Shown one piece after another: positions 20,501-33,612 of a DNA stretch of 64,000 nucleotides. Below the pieces are notes generated by a model. That model was not told the DNA's origin and searched no databases. It saw only the letters and a list, made by a program, of their open reading frames with translations. Within the stretch, counting starts at the first letter, position 1. Each line of letters starts with the position of its first letter. Source of the DNA: Brachypodium distachyon (taxonomy: Eukaryota > Streptophyta > Magnoliopsida > Poales > Poaceae). A program made the position numbers and the translations under genes. The DNA is taken from positions 39,756,914 to 39,820,913 of the forward strand of contig NC_016132.3 of the NCBI RefSeq assembly GCF_000005505.3, written 5' to 3'.

Positions 20501-22743
20501 CCATCTCTCCTGGAAGTTTCAATTCTTATAACAATAGTTGGCCAACCTTTTTTTTCCGGTAATAGTTAGCCAACTTTATGGACTTAAATCTGGTGTTTCC
20601 ACAGATTTGCCTGCAGTCTACTCAGACAAGGGATGAAGCAAATAACCATCACATTGGACACACCAGATATCGTTGCCTTGGAGAAAGGTGATGACAAAGC
20701 AGCCGTTACAAAGGTACGGAATGCATTGCTGATTAAAGTTACCGAGTCTATTTAGCACGTGCATAATCATCAGCTGCATTTTGTGCAGTTGTGTTAATCT
20801 GCATGTTTCCTTTTGTAATATATACAATCTATTCGTTTGTTTCTGGTTTTATGCCTTTATGGTGGACTATATTTACTACAAATTAACGACATGAAAGCCT
20901 GCATATAATAACACTGGATTTTTTCTGATATATTGCAGGCATCAAAACACAGTGTGGTAAATCAAATAAACGAAGGCAAGAAACTTATAAATGCATCTGC
21001 TAGTGAATCTTTTGCTTTAATCATTGATGGGAAGTCGCTTACATACGCGCTAAAGGACGACACCAAGGGCATGTTTCTTGATCTGGCAATCTGTTGTGGA
21101 TCAGTCATTTGCTGTCGTTCTTCCCCAAAGCAGAAGGCTCTCGTAAGCTCAGCTTCACCTCAGACTTCTATTATTCCATCCTAGGAAACATGAGTGACTT
21201 CTAAACTGCCATTGTCATTTGTGCTGCAGGTCACAAGGCTAGTCAAAGCCGGCACTGGTAAAGTTACATTGGCAATTGGTGACGGTGCGAACGATGTAGG
21301 CATGATTCAAGAAGCAGATATTGGGGTAGGAATCAGTGGTGCAGAAGGGATGCAGGTTTGATATTGCCACCCAGTGTATTACCGAAATTTAACTGAGCGA
21401 AAGCTGCTACATACCATGTAGAAAAAAGAATCTAGTGTGCTGATCAGCTCTCTCAATTTCAGGCTGTCATGGCAAGCGATGTTTCCATTGCGCAGTTCCG
21501 CTTCCTTGAGCGTCTGCTGCTTGTTCATGGGCATTGGTGTTACAGCAGGATCTCATCAATGGTACGCAATACTATTATGGCAAGTGTATTACTCAATTTA
21601 TGAAGCCTGCAGTTTTTGCTGAATGTCTCCTGTTTTAATCTATCAACAGATATGCTACTTCTTCTATAAGAACATCACGTTTGGTCTGACTCTCTTCCTC
21701 TACGAGTCCTACACATCATTTTCTGGCGAAGCTTTCTATAACGACTGGTCAATGTCGCTCTTCAATGTTCTTTTCACATCACTTCCTGTGATCGCTATGG
21801 GCGTGTTTGATCAAGACGTTTCCGCTCGGTTTTGTCTCAAGGTACGTACACTCGTACAGTATGTGTTTCCTTAATTTCTTCTCCTGCACATTAGTACCCA
21901 GTAACTTTTTTTTACAAAATTCTCACTGTTTCTGGAAAATGCAGTACCCAATGCTTTACCAGGAGGGTCCTCAGAACCTCCTCTTCCGATGGTCAAGGAT
22001 CCTAGGATGGATGTTGCATGGTGTTCTCAGCGCTATAATCATCTTCTTCCTCACCACCGCGTCGCTCAAGCACCAAGCATTCCGCAGAGGCGGTGAGGTC
22101 ATAGACCTCTCGACCCTTGGCGCTACCGCCTATACGTGTGTTATCTGGGCTGTCAACATTCAGATGGCCATCACGGTGAACTACTTCACCCTCATCCAGC
22201 ACATCTGCATCTGGAGTGGCATTGCTCTATGGTAAGCCTAGCTTCTTCGTCCATGAACATCAACATGCTCTAGTGACAATAAAAAATCAGACTGTTAACT
22301 CTGAACATCGATCACCTGTAATTTTTATCGAAAGCGAAACTCAGTGGTGCTGTGCTGGTTGCAGGTACTTGTTCCTCTTGGCCTATGGCGCGATCACACC
22401 ATCTTTCTCAACCTCATTCTTCATGGTGCTCACTGAGGCATTGGGTGGCGCGCCCTCCTACTGGGTGGTGACCCTGCTGGTGTCTACCGCTGCGCTCGTC
22501 CCATACTTCACCTTATCAGTGGTCAAGACGTGGTTCTTCCCAGACTACCACAACAAGATTCAATGGCTGCAGCACAAGGCCCCGGCTGATGACCCGGAGG
22601 CGGAGCTGGGCAGGGTCCTGCGTCAGTTCTCGGTAAGGTCCACCGGAGTAGGTGTCTCAGCGCGCCGTGACGCCAAGCTGGTTCGCCTCAACAGCAAAAT
22701 TTACCATGATAACTCATTGGAAGCTGACAATCACTTCACATAG
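17512..22743 (+). CDS. ALA: P4-type ATPase, phospholipid flippase (ALA family)
   Basis: Pumps aminophospholipids or related lipids to the cytosolic leaflet, normally with an ALIS (Cdc50) partner. Exons: 17512-17946, 18376-19718, 19805-19915, 20048-20324, 20407-20495, 20605-20713, 20939-21142, 21230-21355, 21463-21561, 21650-21841, 21945-22231, 22365-22743. The sum is 3651 nt, or 1216 residues, full length. The N-terminus has [13 protein letters not shown] and [11 protein letters not shown]. Visible P4 motifs: actuator DGET at 208-211, PISLYISIE in TM4, phosphorylation loop DKTGTLT with Asp439, [11 protein letters not shown], and hinge [19 protein letters not shown]. About ten hydrophobic segments occur in the usual 2+2+6 order. 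The [10 protein letters not shown] context resembles the Arabidopsis ALA9-12 group more than ALA4-7; this subgroup call is from memory of family sequences. I chose the ATG at 17512 because it has a good context (GGCGATGGCC) and matches the family start. Confidence 0.95.
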
Positions 22744-24381
22744 CATCCCTACCCTACTATATAGCTCAACCTGTAAATACATAAGCAGGTAGAAATTAAG
22801 CTGCTGCTTGCTTCCTTCCTTCCTTCTCAAGTGTTAATCTGGTCAGTTGTTAGAGATGAGCTAGTCACGTTAATTAGGGTTTAACTGTACATGAGAGTAT
22901 TAATTTCGTTTCTAGACGCTGATTAGCTACAAAAAGGAGGCAGTTGATGTACATTGGAGTTGAGTGGAGTGGAGTGGAGTAGAGAGCTGCAAGTTTAATT
23001 AGGAGATGTATGCTTAGTTTCTTCCCCTCATTATGATTTGGGGTTCATTTTTTCTTTCTTTCTTTTGTTCTTTGCTTACACAATACTTTTTGGGGAATAA
23101 AGCTTGTATTTTGTCCACGAAAGAATTGATGCGTTCTGGGGTTGATATTGATGTTCATTTATGTCACTTTATTCGTTTAACATTTATTTAACCCCTAAAG
23201 TACATAAGGGATTAAAATGATGGAGTACTTGTTTGTCACTTGTTTCGAACCATTCAGCTGTTCAAAAGAACATTAAACAACATTGGGGGAAAAAAGAAAT
23301 TTATGGTAAATAATATACTGTGCATATCTACCTAGTCCAACCAGTTGTTGAAAAGCTGAAGTTTTGGACAAGAACACTAGTGCCTTCAAAAACTAGAACA
23401 CATGTTTGACATACACTTGTTCCTAATACTAGCATATACTAATGACATATCCAAGTATTCAAAATTAATATAAAAATCTACAGAGTGAACCCAAGTCAAA
23501 CACGTAGTCTATTCGAAAACGAGTGATTGAACCGTGTGGCAGGAATTTCTTGGCCAAACACATATAAAACGAGCGTATGAATTGACTGATTTATCTAAGC
23601 CTAACATCACACGAGAATGGTCAAAAAAGGGGAGATATTTTCCCTTGTTTCAGGGCAGCCATGCATTACATGAGGTCATTTGAGGTCCCTGGTATCCTTT
23701 CTTTGGTCTATGTTTCTAGAAGAAGCAAGGCATGAATAATGTGAAGAAAGACTACAAGATGTCACTGTCTACGTGGCAAAAGCACTCTCCGGATTAGGCA
23801 GAGACGGAGTCAGGATTTAGTCATACAAAACATATTTATGATTAGAAGAGATGAAATAAGTATAAATACCAGCAATTTTATAATTTTTGCTCTAAAATTC
23901 TATTAAAATGTTCCCTTAGCACATGATTGTTAGGGGGGTGCACAGCACAAAGCTCGGTATATTTGTTCTTTTTAATTGGGTAAAAAAGAACATACCACAA
24001 ATTTGGTATTATACATCTCCCGATTTGGTATTTTTACACAGACCACAAATCAATGAATTTTTACACGAAAATGTACAAATATGTAATATACATCTATACT
24101 AGCACTACAAAAAAAATTCAGATTTTTTTGAAAGTTAAAAACATGATTTTCATGATGTTTGAACTATAGGAAACACTGGATCTCGGGACTCAAACGGGGT
24201 TTCCGAAGTTTTGTGTCCTTTAAAGTGTGGCAATTGGACTTGCATTCCATCCAGAAGAAGCCCAATAGGGCATTCAGAGAGTGGGCCTGGATGGGCTTTG
24301 GATGGACGGATGGGTTCCAGACTCCAGTCCAGACAAGTAAGTGGGCTCTTCTCCGTCTCCCTCCTCCGTCTCAGACCAGCC
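22744..24381. other. ALA 3' flank and intergenic DNA
   Basis: The first part (to about 23150) is probably 3' UTR, with a short GAGTG tandem run near 22965. No gene is seen beyond that. About 23810-24130 is AT-rich with a fragment style seen in decayed hAT-like elements, but I could not find termini. The start of the next gene's GC-rich 5' UTR is near 24330. Confidence 0.4.
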
Positions 24382-26825
24382 ATGGCTCCCGACCAAGCAG
24401 CAGCCCTCTCCTCCTCCGCCGCCGCTTCTCTGCCCTACCTCGCCTCCCGCCGCCCCCATCCCCTGCGCCCCTGCTGCTCCTCCTTCCCTCCCCGCCGGCC
24501 CCCACCCATATACCTCACCTGCACCGCCCTCCCTTGTACACCGCCATCTCCATGGACGGCCGCCGACGACACCCGCGGTATGTCCCTTGCTGCTTCCAGC
24601 GAATCCAGCCCGGTTCTTGTTTGTCTGGTTTAAATCTAGTTATGCTGTGCACTTCTCTAGCCCCCATCAGATGAAATGATAACCTCCCGCACACAAGAGA
24701 AGAAAAGATGAAATGATAACCCTCATGCATATTATGTGCACTTCTTTATCTCCAAAACCAGATTTTGCAGACCCAAGTGCTGACTGTGTTCATATTTTCT
24801 GTATATATACTTTGATTTTCCTCAATTTATATGTATCAAGGAAAGTTGGTGTATAGTTGTTCAAGTTTTAGTGGGTTTAGGTTGGGGCAGCTCCTCTCTT
24901 TACCTCTGGAAAACTTGCAAGTAATAAAACTCTCTGTTAATTACCCCCTGCCACCTAACGCATGTTTGGAACAAAGTCTTGAACAAAGGCTCACACTTGC
25001 CATGGGGCAGTGTACCGGTAAACCGTTAATGTTTGTCTGTATGCCTGTACCTAATGGTGTGCCGTATGCGTCTGGCATCATCTAGGGCTAGCTACTTCTG
25101 AAAAGTTGTACCTTTATATAGACTATAGAGAGTTGTTATCATGCCATTTTTCTTGATCTCAGGTCACCTGTTCCGTGGCCTTTCCCAACCACGATGCTCT
25201 AACATGGAAGCAGTTGGTGACGTGGCAGCAGCAGCGCCCGATGATTATATAGAAAACATGCCATCGAGCAGTGGATATGCGAATGATGGCCGTATGGGTA
25301 GTGGTGCTTTATCACACCAAGATCATCAGATAGGGATGGCGGACAGGACAAACCACAAAATGATCAAGATATCTGACAAGTTAATTGGCGTGTTCATGGT
25401 CGATAAGCCTACCCCGACGGACTGGAGAAAATTACTAGCATTTAGCAGAGAATGGGACAACATAAGACCGCATTTTTTTAAGCGGTGTCGGGAAAGAGCA
25501 GATGCAGAACCAAATCCTGAAATGAAGCACAGTCTTCTCAGACTGTGTAGAAAACTGAAAGAGGTGGTGTGGACTTTCTGATTTACAGGAAGCACGTGAT
25601 ACTTCATTTGATTCCTGAATTTAGCATTTATTAATGATAGAAGATCTTAATTTTATTTTCCTGCCTCGCTTTTCAGATAGATGAGGATGTTCAAAGGCAT
25701 AATGAACTATTTGAAGTAGTAAAATCCACACCATCCGAGAAAATTGGTGCTGTTATTGCTAAGCGCCGTAAAGATTTCACAGTGGAATTCTTCAACCACC
25801 TTTACTATGTTGCAGAGTCATACCAGGATGACCCTGATAAGCAAAAAGGTGAGACATAGATGTGATTTTTTGTTGTGAACCTGACCTTTTCTTCTTTGAT
25901 ATCTTGCTGACCAGGCATATACAATCATTTATTTTTACCTTTGATAGCTCATGTCCCCTTTATGTTATTTTGTTTAAATTCCTATTCCAACGAGTGGCAT
26001 GTCATGTAAAAGAGAAGTGTACAAATGTTGACTGTCAGTAAAAATGTTTACTGTTGCTTGCAGAGTTGGCACAACTTGGAAATGATTGTGTAGATGCTCT
26101 ACAAGCTCATGATGATATGTCTGGTAGTCTTGAAGCGTTGAATGCTGCGGAATTTAAGCTGAAGGATATACTTAATTCACCTTCAGTGGACGCTGCATGC
26201 AGAAAGATTGATGACTTGGCTGAGAAGAAGGAACTAGATTCTGCGTTAGTGTTGATGCTTTCAAAAGCTTGGTCAGCTGCAAAGGGTACTGACATCACAA
26301 AGTCTGAGGTAAGGGTCTAGGGATGCAATACTTATGCTTGTTTCCTATCTGTGTTTAATTGAATGAATTCGACAGTTTAAGTGGATCTACCAACATTTTG
26401 CAGGCAAAGGACATAATGTTCCATCTATACATGACTGCAGTAGCCAATCTCCAGAGACAAATGCCAAAGGATATCAGAATACTAAAGCATCTTATAATGA
26501 TTGAGGATCCAGAAGAGCGTCTGAGTGCATTGAATGATGCTTTTACTCCTGGGCCTGAACTTCAAGGCGAAAATGTTGATACATTATACACGTAAGCGTT
26601 GTAGTATTTCATAGAAGATTTTTTATGTTACCTGCAATCACGTTGACACACCTGGTGGGTTGCAGGAGTCCGGAGGTGTTACACACTTGGGCAAGCGCTA
26701 TAGTTGATGCATATTATAGCAGCAGGGAGGGCACTCTCCTTGGGCAAGCAAGGGACTTGATGAACCCTAAAATTATCAAGAGAGTTGAAGAGATTGTGAA
26801 GACAATCAAGGATAAATACCTCTGA
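24382..26825 (+). CDS. plastid-targeted protein of the At4g37920 family, function unknown
   Basis: Six exons (24382-24577, 25163-25563, 25677-25848, 26064-26308, 26404-26591, 26666-26825) sum to 1362 nt, or 453 residues. The first about 65 residues are rich in Ala, Ser, Pro and Arg with almost no acidic residues (MAPDQAAALSSSAAASLPY...), typical of a chloroplast transit peptide. The mature part is largely helical: MIKISDKLIGVFMVDKPT, WRKLLAFSREWDNIRPHFF, FTVEFFNHLYYVAESYQDD and LLGQARDLMNPKIIKRVEEI. I recognise this as the conserved plant family represented by Arabidopsis At4g37920, sometimes labelled endoribonuclease E-like. That label is not supported by any catalytic motif I can see here. 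The codon split across the first intron (CGC G/GT) keeps the frame. Exon 1 has much higher GC than the rest. Confidence 0.85.
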
Positions 26826-27753
26826 TTCTGAATCTCATACATCTGAAAATTGTGGTTGCACATTCCTACTGGTTGCACTACAAGTATTATGATCTGAACA
26901 GCAAGGTAGTCTTGCAAGCTCTGCTTCCCGGGGAGCCGAGTTCTCGTCCACAGGTGCTTGGAATGAAGAACAGGAATACTCCACGAATTGAATCCAGATT
27001 GTACGGCGAATAGATGAAAAAAAGGCACTACTTCACGGATTGAATCTGGATTACACGGCGCACAAGTGATTGTAGCATTGATATATTGATGTAGGTTTGG
27101 TTCAGATGTATGTTCTTTTTTGTCAGTTACTCCACTGTTTCACTACAACTTTCTTATAGATAGTGTATGTAGATTAATGCCTATGGCAGGCAGTATCTGA
27201 AGAGAACACTGAGACTGCCACCTCACATTGACCTCTACAGACATAAAAGATTAATATTTCCTTCAGAATTCTGTTCAGACACAGTAGCCATAGTGCTATT
27301 ATATCGTACGCTACACTGAATTTATTACAATTATTTTGAAAACAATTCGGCTCGAGATGCTATAATGAATTTATTTCAGTCACTTGGATCCTTTCTCAGA
27401 CTATAATGTAATGTATACAGAAGAATGCAAGTGAGAATATTATCTTTCTTTTCTCCCTTTTGGTTGTGACCTCATCATCATTGTGAAGCAAACAATACAA
27501 AAAGAAAGGAGTCTACAAATTCAAACATTGTGTCTTCTTCAGCTAGGAGCAGAGATCCTAACAAGTTAACAACCACTCCAACAGCTAGCTACTGGTCGAA
27601 CAAAAAAGAGTAAAGTACATCTTCTCAGTGTGATCTACACAAGAGAGCAATCATAAGAACGTGATAACTATCCAAGGCGTTCAATGGTCAATACAATCTG
27701 GCCGAATTAGTGAAGCAATGACTACGAGCACGCAAAGCCGCTGCTGACGATGA
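26826..27753. other. convergent intergenic region between the plastid-protein gene and PERK
   Basis: It holds the 3' UTRs of the two converging genes and no coding region. A short imperfect duplication is visible: GAATTGAATCCAGATTGTAC near 26986 and GATTGAATCTGGATTACAC near 27038, each followed by GGCG and both preceded by an ACT(C/T)CACG-like word. Confidence 0.45.
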
Positions 27754-30700
27754 TCACAAGATCCTGGAACTTGAGGAGGCGGCCTCGGCACCAGCTCCTC
27801 TACTGTGACCGCTCCAACTATATTGGCTAAACCCAGAGCTGTCGTCCTGGTTGCCCAGCACCATCTGCTGGAACATCCTAACATCGGCAGTGTTCGCCAC
27901 GTTAAAGAGCTCGCTTTGCCCAGGCTGAATACCGTTTGTTAGATCAATATCCGCTAAGCTATCGAGAACTCGCACCACCTGAAAGGAGTGAGAGATACTT
28001 GTGGTTAATCCTCTGATAAAATAAAATCAAATGATGTTATTTTCCTTCTACATGTGTCAGGAAGCAAAGTTGGCATACAATTTTGTGTGCGTGTGAGACT
28101 CACTCCAATGCTGAGAAGTTATGACAACAGTTCATTGTTCTGATGGCAGAAGGGGTTTGGTGAGGAAAATGCTACCTAAATCACCCTTTGTTTACCAAAA
28201 GTTGGTATTGTTTTAGTGGCTTGTACCTCCCAAGCATGGTAAACCAACTAATTTGATGGTGGTAGGAATGTCCAGAATAATACTAATAAAAGGTGGTCAG
28301 ATATAATGTTTGTATGTACCTGGCTCATTCTGGGCCTCCTTGATGACGAGTGTCGACTGCAGGCTGCTGCAGCTTCAATCATACGGAACATTTCGACCTC
28401 ATTGAAGTTCTTCTCAAGTCTAGGGTCGACCAACTCTTTCAAATTTCCTGTCGCAAGAGCTCGACCAAGCAAAGGTCTAGCCTGCAAATAGTTGGGAATC
28501 AAGAAATGCCAGTTTGAAACGTTCAAAAAGAATATACCAACTAAATGAAGGAAATGTAGAAGGAACTACTACAGGTTCATTTTAAGGGAGAAGAACATGA
28601 CACCCAACTTCAAGTTACGAGAAACACAGGTGGAAACCTTTCCTTGCAGCATTAACAATATAATCACTGTTATGAGATCTTTATTTACATTATGCATAAA
28701 CATATAGATAAATTTTAAAAAGTACAAATTTTGATCACAACATCTTTAAAATTTGTCAACATGCACATGAGGATGTAAGAATCTTTCTATACAAGATGCA
28801 TATCTGAAGAGTGAAGATGTTCCCGACATTTATAAACTCGGCATTTAAATAGAATTTTCAACTTATAACTTATACAGTGACTAATCCATCAAATCCCAGG
28901 AAACAAGTCTGTACTACATGACCATTCCAGTGAACAAAGAATAAACTAGGAGATCTTCAATTAATATGAGAGGCACATGTCAACTAATAATCAGCTACAA
29001 ACAATGATGATCATTAAGTGAAAAATAAATAGGAAATAGGTTCAATGCTCACCCACTCAACAAGGCTCTCATCACCCAACGGTCTTGATGAATCAACAGG
29101 CTTTCGACCAGTCATAAGCTCCAAGAGAACAACACCAAAAGAGAATACGTCAGATTTCTCAGTCAATTTGCCACTTGATGCATACTCTGGAGCCATGTAT
29201 CTGCAAGAAAGAAGATAAAACATTTTCAGTCATCAATTCTACAAGATCTCAATTGATGTTTCTGAAATTCTCTCAGTCCTTGGCTCACCCAAATGTGCCC
29301 ATAACACGGGTAGTTACATGTGTTACAGCATCCAAAGCCAATCTCGCAAGACCAAAATCAGCCACCTAGAATTTAATTCATGGGTAGCATCTAGTCAGGA
29401 CATAAATCATGAGATATACTCAGGCTCAATTGGTGAATGTAGTTACCAGAGCGTCAAAGTTGTCATCCAACAAAATGTTTGACGATTTGATGTCTCGGTG
29501 GATTATCCTTGGATGGCCTGGAAAAAGGAAGCAGAGGGGTCAATATAAACCAAAATAAACTGTGGCAAATGGTGAAAGGTAGGGAAGAACGTTACAGTCT
29601 TCATGTAGGTAGGCTATTCCACGAGCAGCACCAGCAGCAATCTTAAACCTGGCCGACCAATCTAAGACAGGCCTTCCATGTCCTGTGGTTCCATATCATT
29701 CAGTACCTCAGTTGGAAATAGCAATGGTCTTGCATAAGCAAAATAAAATGTTGAACCATACCGTGAAGATGATAATGTAGGGTGTCATTAGACACGAAAT
29801 CATAGACAAGCAGCCTCTGGTCGTTTGAAATGCAATACCCTACGAGAGAAACCAAATGCCGATGATGCACACGACTAATGATCTCCACTTCGGCCTGGAA
29901 CTCACGCTCCCCTTGCGTGCTAGCGTCTTTGAGCTGCTTGATAGCCACCTGTTTCCCGTCGGGCAGTCGGCCCTTGTACACGGACCCAAAGCCTCCTTCC
30001 CCAAGCAAGTTCTGGGGCGAGAAACCATGGGTGATCTGATACATCTCCTGGTACGTGAAACAGCGGGAGTTGCCACAGCTGATGTCGGACACGCACGCTT
30101 TCAGCCTGGGCGTGCCAGCACTGTATTCGGTATGGGCGGAAGGAGGATCAAGCGATGCCGCCGACGATTCGCCTGAAGGAAAATCAGTAGCAAACATTTA
30201 TTAGATAGATATACTAATGAATGAAATGGATGAATTCGCAAGTAGAGTAGCGTGGTAGTAATCATTAGTTGATTGAGTAGTACCTGATGGTTGTTGGTGG
30301 GAAGAAGAGAAAGGGGACACGAATCCAGCATGGTAATAATCATCTGTTCTTCTCCTACGTTTCCTCTTCTTGTTGTTTGTGTACCAGATTGCAGCGGTTC
30401 CTAGCAAGGTGATGACGATGAAGGCGAGCAGCAGGCCGATGGCTATGACGACGCCGTCAGCGAGCCTCCCGCTGGGCGTCTCTGCACCAGCTGCTGAAGG
30501 CGGGGTGGATGAGGAGGAGGAGGAGGAAGAAGAAGAAGACTTGTTGTTGCCCCTGGCGGCGGGGTGTGGTTTGGCGGCGGCCGGGTCGGTGGCGGTGGCA
30601 GGCGGCGGTGGTGGGAGGTGCGGTGAGGTATGGGTCGCCGGAGGAGCTCGAGAAGGTGAGGCGGCAGGGGGAGGGGTCTCAACTGTTGGTGCTGGGGCAG

Positions 30701-31001
30701 CAGGGAAATTGGTTGGTGGTGGCGCAGTAGCATGAGGCGGCGGTGGTGAATTTGTTGTCGGCGGCGGTGTTGAAGGCTTTGGAAGGGGCGGCGGGGAGGA
30801 GGCGAGCGGCGGCGGCGGAGGAATCGGAATTGGAGGTGGGGGAGCGCGAGCGCGAGCGGGTGGTGGGGAGGAGAGGGGAGCATTTGATTTGGCCGGCGCA
30901 GGGGAAGAAGAAGAAGAAGAGGAGGAGGAGGAGGAGGAGGGCGTTCCTGCTGCTGCTGCTGGGGGCGGAGACGAGGAAGGAGCCGGCGCGGATGCCGCCA
31001 T
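27754..31001 (-). CDS. PERK: proline-rich extensin-like receptor kinase (PERK)
   Basis: Plasma-membrane receptor-like Ser/Thr kinase thought to sense the cell wall. Exons in gene order: 31001-30284, 30172-29762, 29682-29596, 29517-29447, 29365-29289, 29200-29053, 28481-28320, 27978-27754; 1899 nt, 632 residues. The N-terminal about 180 residues are a Pro/Ser/Ala-rich extensin-like ectodomain with two serine runs and no clear signal peptide, as is usual for PERKs. One transmembrane segment lies at about 183-206 ([19 protein letters not shown]), followed by a basic stop-transfer KKRKRRRR. The kinase domain starts at about residue 285: [11 protein letters not shown] loop, catalytic VAIKQLK lysine, [21 protein letters not shown], and [20 protein letters not shown]. 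All key residues are present, so an active kinase is expected. The 8-exon structure and the C-terminal RPRMSQVVRVLD motif are typical. Confidence 0.93.
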
Positions 31002-32227
31002 TAGAGTAGAGTAGAGTAGAGCAATAACTAGAGCCTCCTCCTCTTGTTGTTGCTAAGCTTAGCTAACCCCATGGCCCCGTTTCAGCATGGATGGCTCCGT
31101 CGGAGATCCAGCGGCAACCAATCGAAGAAGAAGAAGAAGAAGAAGAAGAAGAAGAGATCCAGCAAGCATCAAAGAGCAAGCAAGCCCTTGCTGCCCAGCT
31201 GAGCTGAGCTGAGCTTGGTAAAGATCAGAATGAATGGATGAGCTCAAGGAATATATCTTTTGCTGTCAATCCCACCTGAGCTGAAAAAAGGGGAGTGAAT
31301 CAATTTCGTGATGCCCGCGCTTGCAGGGAAGCAAGGAGAATGAACAACATGGCTTGGAATCCATCGCTTTCCCCTCCTCCTCTTTACTGGTAACTTGTTT
31401 CATACTACTTTCTCCACTTCTTTCCCTTTCTTTCTTCTGCAAACAAAAACACAAACCGGCGGTCAACTCATCCGAATCTCAGTGCTACATTCAAAATGAG
31501 AAACTTTATTCATTTCTTCCTTCCAAGATTTTTGATTCCACACCTCACCACCACCACCACCAATATGCTTTTGCAGCTGCTGAGTGTCACCATGTATGCT
31601 CAAGAAATTCTGCCAATGGCAAAGCATAATAATGGCTCATCTTTACATTATCCAGTAACCCAACTTGACATCATGTTTGTGGCGCACTGACACTAATTTT
31701 GCAACCCACACACACACAGGAAAGTGCTTTGACTCATCATCCATCATCATAACTAAGAAACATGCTGCCCCCAGCTTGCCTGCCTGTCTAGCCCAGGGTT
31801 CCCCTCCTAGTCCTAAACCAAAGCAAAGCAAAGCAGGCATGACAGACAAGATTAGCAAATAAGTGAGTGGCCTGTGCCAGCTGCCATCCATCTACTCTGG
31901 CCTGCTGGAATCAGCAGTGCAGTGGAAGATCATCAGCGTCACATCACGGCAAATAAGCAACTCATCAGCACAACACCGCAGAACAATAACATGTCCATCC
32001 AACACAAGCTAACATTAGACTCGCTGGTTCAGATCCTCACACGGATTATAGTAATAACAATTATCCATTTAACATAAAACACTATCCATTTAAGATAACA
32101 AAACTATCCAACCTCTGGTACAGAAACAAACAGAAAAGAAAAACATCCAAACATGAAAATGATTGGCTTATTGCTTTGCTCGACACGAATTGCTTCTGCT
32201 GCTGACTCCTCCCCTACACAAAAACTA
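31002..32227. other. PERK promoter/5' UTR and intergenic DNA
   Basis: No gene is visible. The likely PERK 5' UTR lies just above 31001 and contains a (GAA)n run. Short CAC/CAT-rich stretches occur near 31545. The end toward 32227 should be the 3' UTR of the OB-fold gene. Confidence 0.45.
31124..31156. repeat. (GAA)n microsatellite
   Basis: About eleven GAA units (TTC on the PERK sense strand), 120 bp upstream of the PERK start codon, in the probable leader or core promoter. Confidence 0.95.
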
Positions 32228-33433
32228 TTACACCATCAGGGTAATCATCTCAAACTCGATCAAAGACAGGTTGTTATCCTCCTTCACCGTCAGCTCCGAC
32301 GGGCTTTCCGCAGCCTTCACGATGCCCCACTTGTCCACCGCCAGGCGCATCGACCCCTTGTACATGTCCACCTTTGCATTCCTCACCTCAACAATTGCCC
32401 CCGACTTCATTACGTCCACTGCAGACAAGAAATAACCACATGTTTGAGCTAAAATATGCAATTACCACGAGCAAGAAACTTATTTTACTGCATGATTTAT
32501 GATGTATCCAACAAGATATGGTGTGGGGATGTGTAGAAAACTCCAGAACAGATTTGAAGAGACAATGTATTCACTGCATGATTTGGGATGTATGTATCAT
32601 ATGTTGGGAGTTAATAATTATAGTAAAAAAAATTCAACATTGATTTTGCACACCAAGAAGTTAAACCCTGATTACATCATTAAGTGATGAATGTGTAACA
32701 TTAAGGATTGGAAGAGATTTTGCGGCGTCTCAACCGATATGTTTCAAAAGGGGAAAAGGACACAGGTTAAAATCTCAGCTAGCATATATTCAACCACATT
32801 AAGAAACAAAGAAATTTAAGTGGTGTAAAACATGGGGCAGGCTAATTGGTTGAGAGCCGAGAACCATTCCATATCCATAGTGTGATAGAAGTATTTGCAC
32901 AGGATGCACAAACTAGGAAATGCAACAAGTACCATGCCGGAGCTACCAATATGGCAAGCTATGGCTTCCGCGCACATCAAAATTTATAAGCTTTACATAG
33001 TACGTATCTGTATTTGTGTGCGGATTAAACGATCCGTCGCCCCTAATTTCTTTTCCTACCTCCGCTACTGTTCCAACTTAAAAGTGTAAGACAAGCATCA
33101 CCGGCGGCAACGATCTAGTGCAGTGAGTTAGTTAGATGCTAGGCAGGTACTATTCCGTAGTCTCTCAAGTCGTTGGTAATAATAGGATCATGGAAGAATT
33201 CCGTACGGTAAGAAGAAACAACCTTGTTCGTTCCTTGCGGTGAAGACGACGACGCCGGTTTCGTCCCCGACGAGGCACTCGGCGACCCTCATCTGCCTGG
33301 GCTGCGGCCTCTGGAAGGTGATGGGCTTGGAGTTGAGCACTTTGACGATGAGATTGTGGCCGTGGGTGGAGGGCCGGAGCTCGTCGATCTTGGTGAAGGT
33401 CGCCTGCCTGCGAGCGCCGCCGTTGTCCGCCAT
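32228..33433 (-). CDS. OB-fold nucleic-acid-binding protein, At4g28440-like (SOSS-B/hSSB-like fold)
   Basis: Two exons, 33433-33223 and 32418-32228, sum to 402 nt, or 133 residues. The frame is kept across the single 804-bp intron (codon G/TG). The protein starts MADNGGARRQATFTKIDELR and contains LIVKVLNSKPI, RVAECLVGDETGVVVFTARN, VMKSGAIVEVRNAKVDMYKG and MRLAVDKWGIV. These are the strands of a single OB-fold domain like that of the single-stranded-DNA-binding SOSS-B proteins. I recognise the plant At4g28440 family, a small soluble protein with presumed single-stranded nucleic-acid binding; a specific role is not established from sequence. The ATG at 33433 is preceded by a plausible 5' UTR intron acceptor, so it is the natural start. 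Confidence 0.88.
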
Positions 33434-33436
33434 TGC

Positions 33437-33612
33437 CTGAGCCCAACCAAAAGCAGAGGGGGATGGTGGAATAATCAATGGATGGGTCGATGAGGAAACG
33501 GATTCTGTGACTGGGGTTGAGATCTTGATCCGATCCGTAGGGGCGGGCGGCGGCGGATCTGAGCCCTACTAGACCTAGACTGGAGCGAGGAGGGATGGGA
33601 GGAGAGTATTAC
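33437..33612 (-). other. probable 5' UTR intron of the OB-fold gene
   Basis: On the minus strand a donor (CAAG/GTAATA) lies at 33612-33611 and an acceptor (CTCAG/GCA) ends at 33437, leaving only three leader bases before the ATG at 33433. Leader introns of this kind are common in grass housekeeping genes and often raise expression. Inferred from splice signals only. Confidence 0.55.

Noticed and set aside
30370..30735. Plus-strand Gly/Glu/Ala-rich frame opposite PERK exon 1
   Set aside because: It is the antisense of the Pro/Ser-rich ectodomain.
31720..31735. Short CA- and CAT-rich stretches considered as regulatory sites
   Set aside because: They are too short and generic to support a call.
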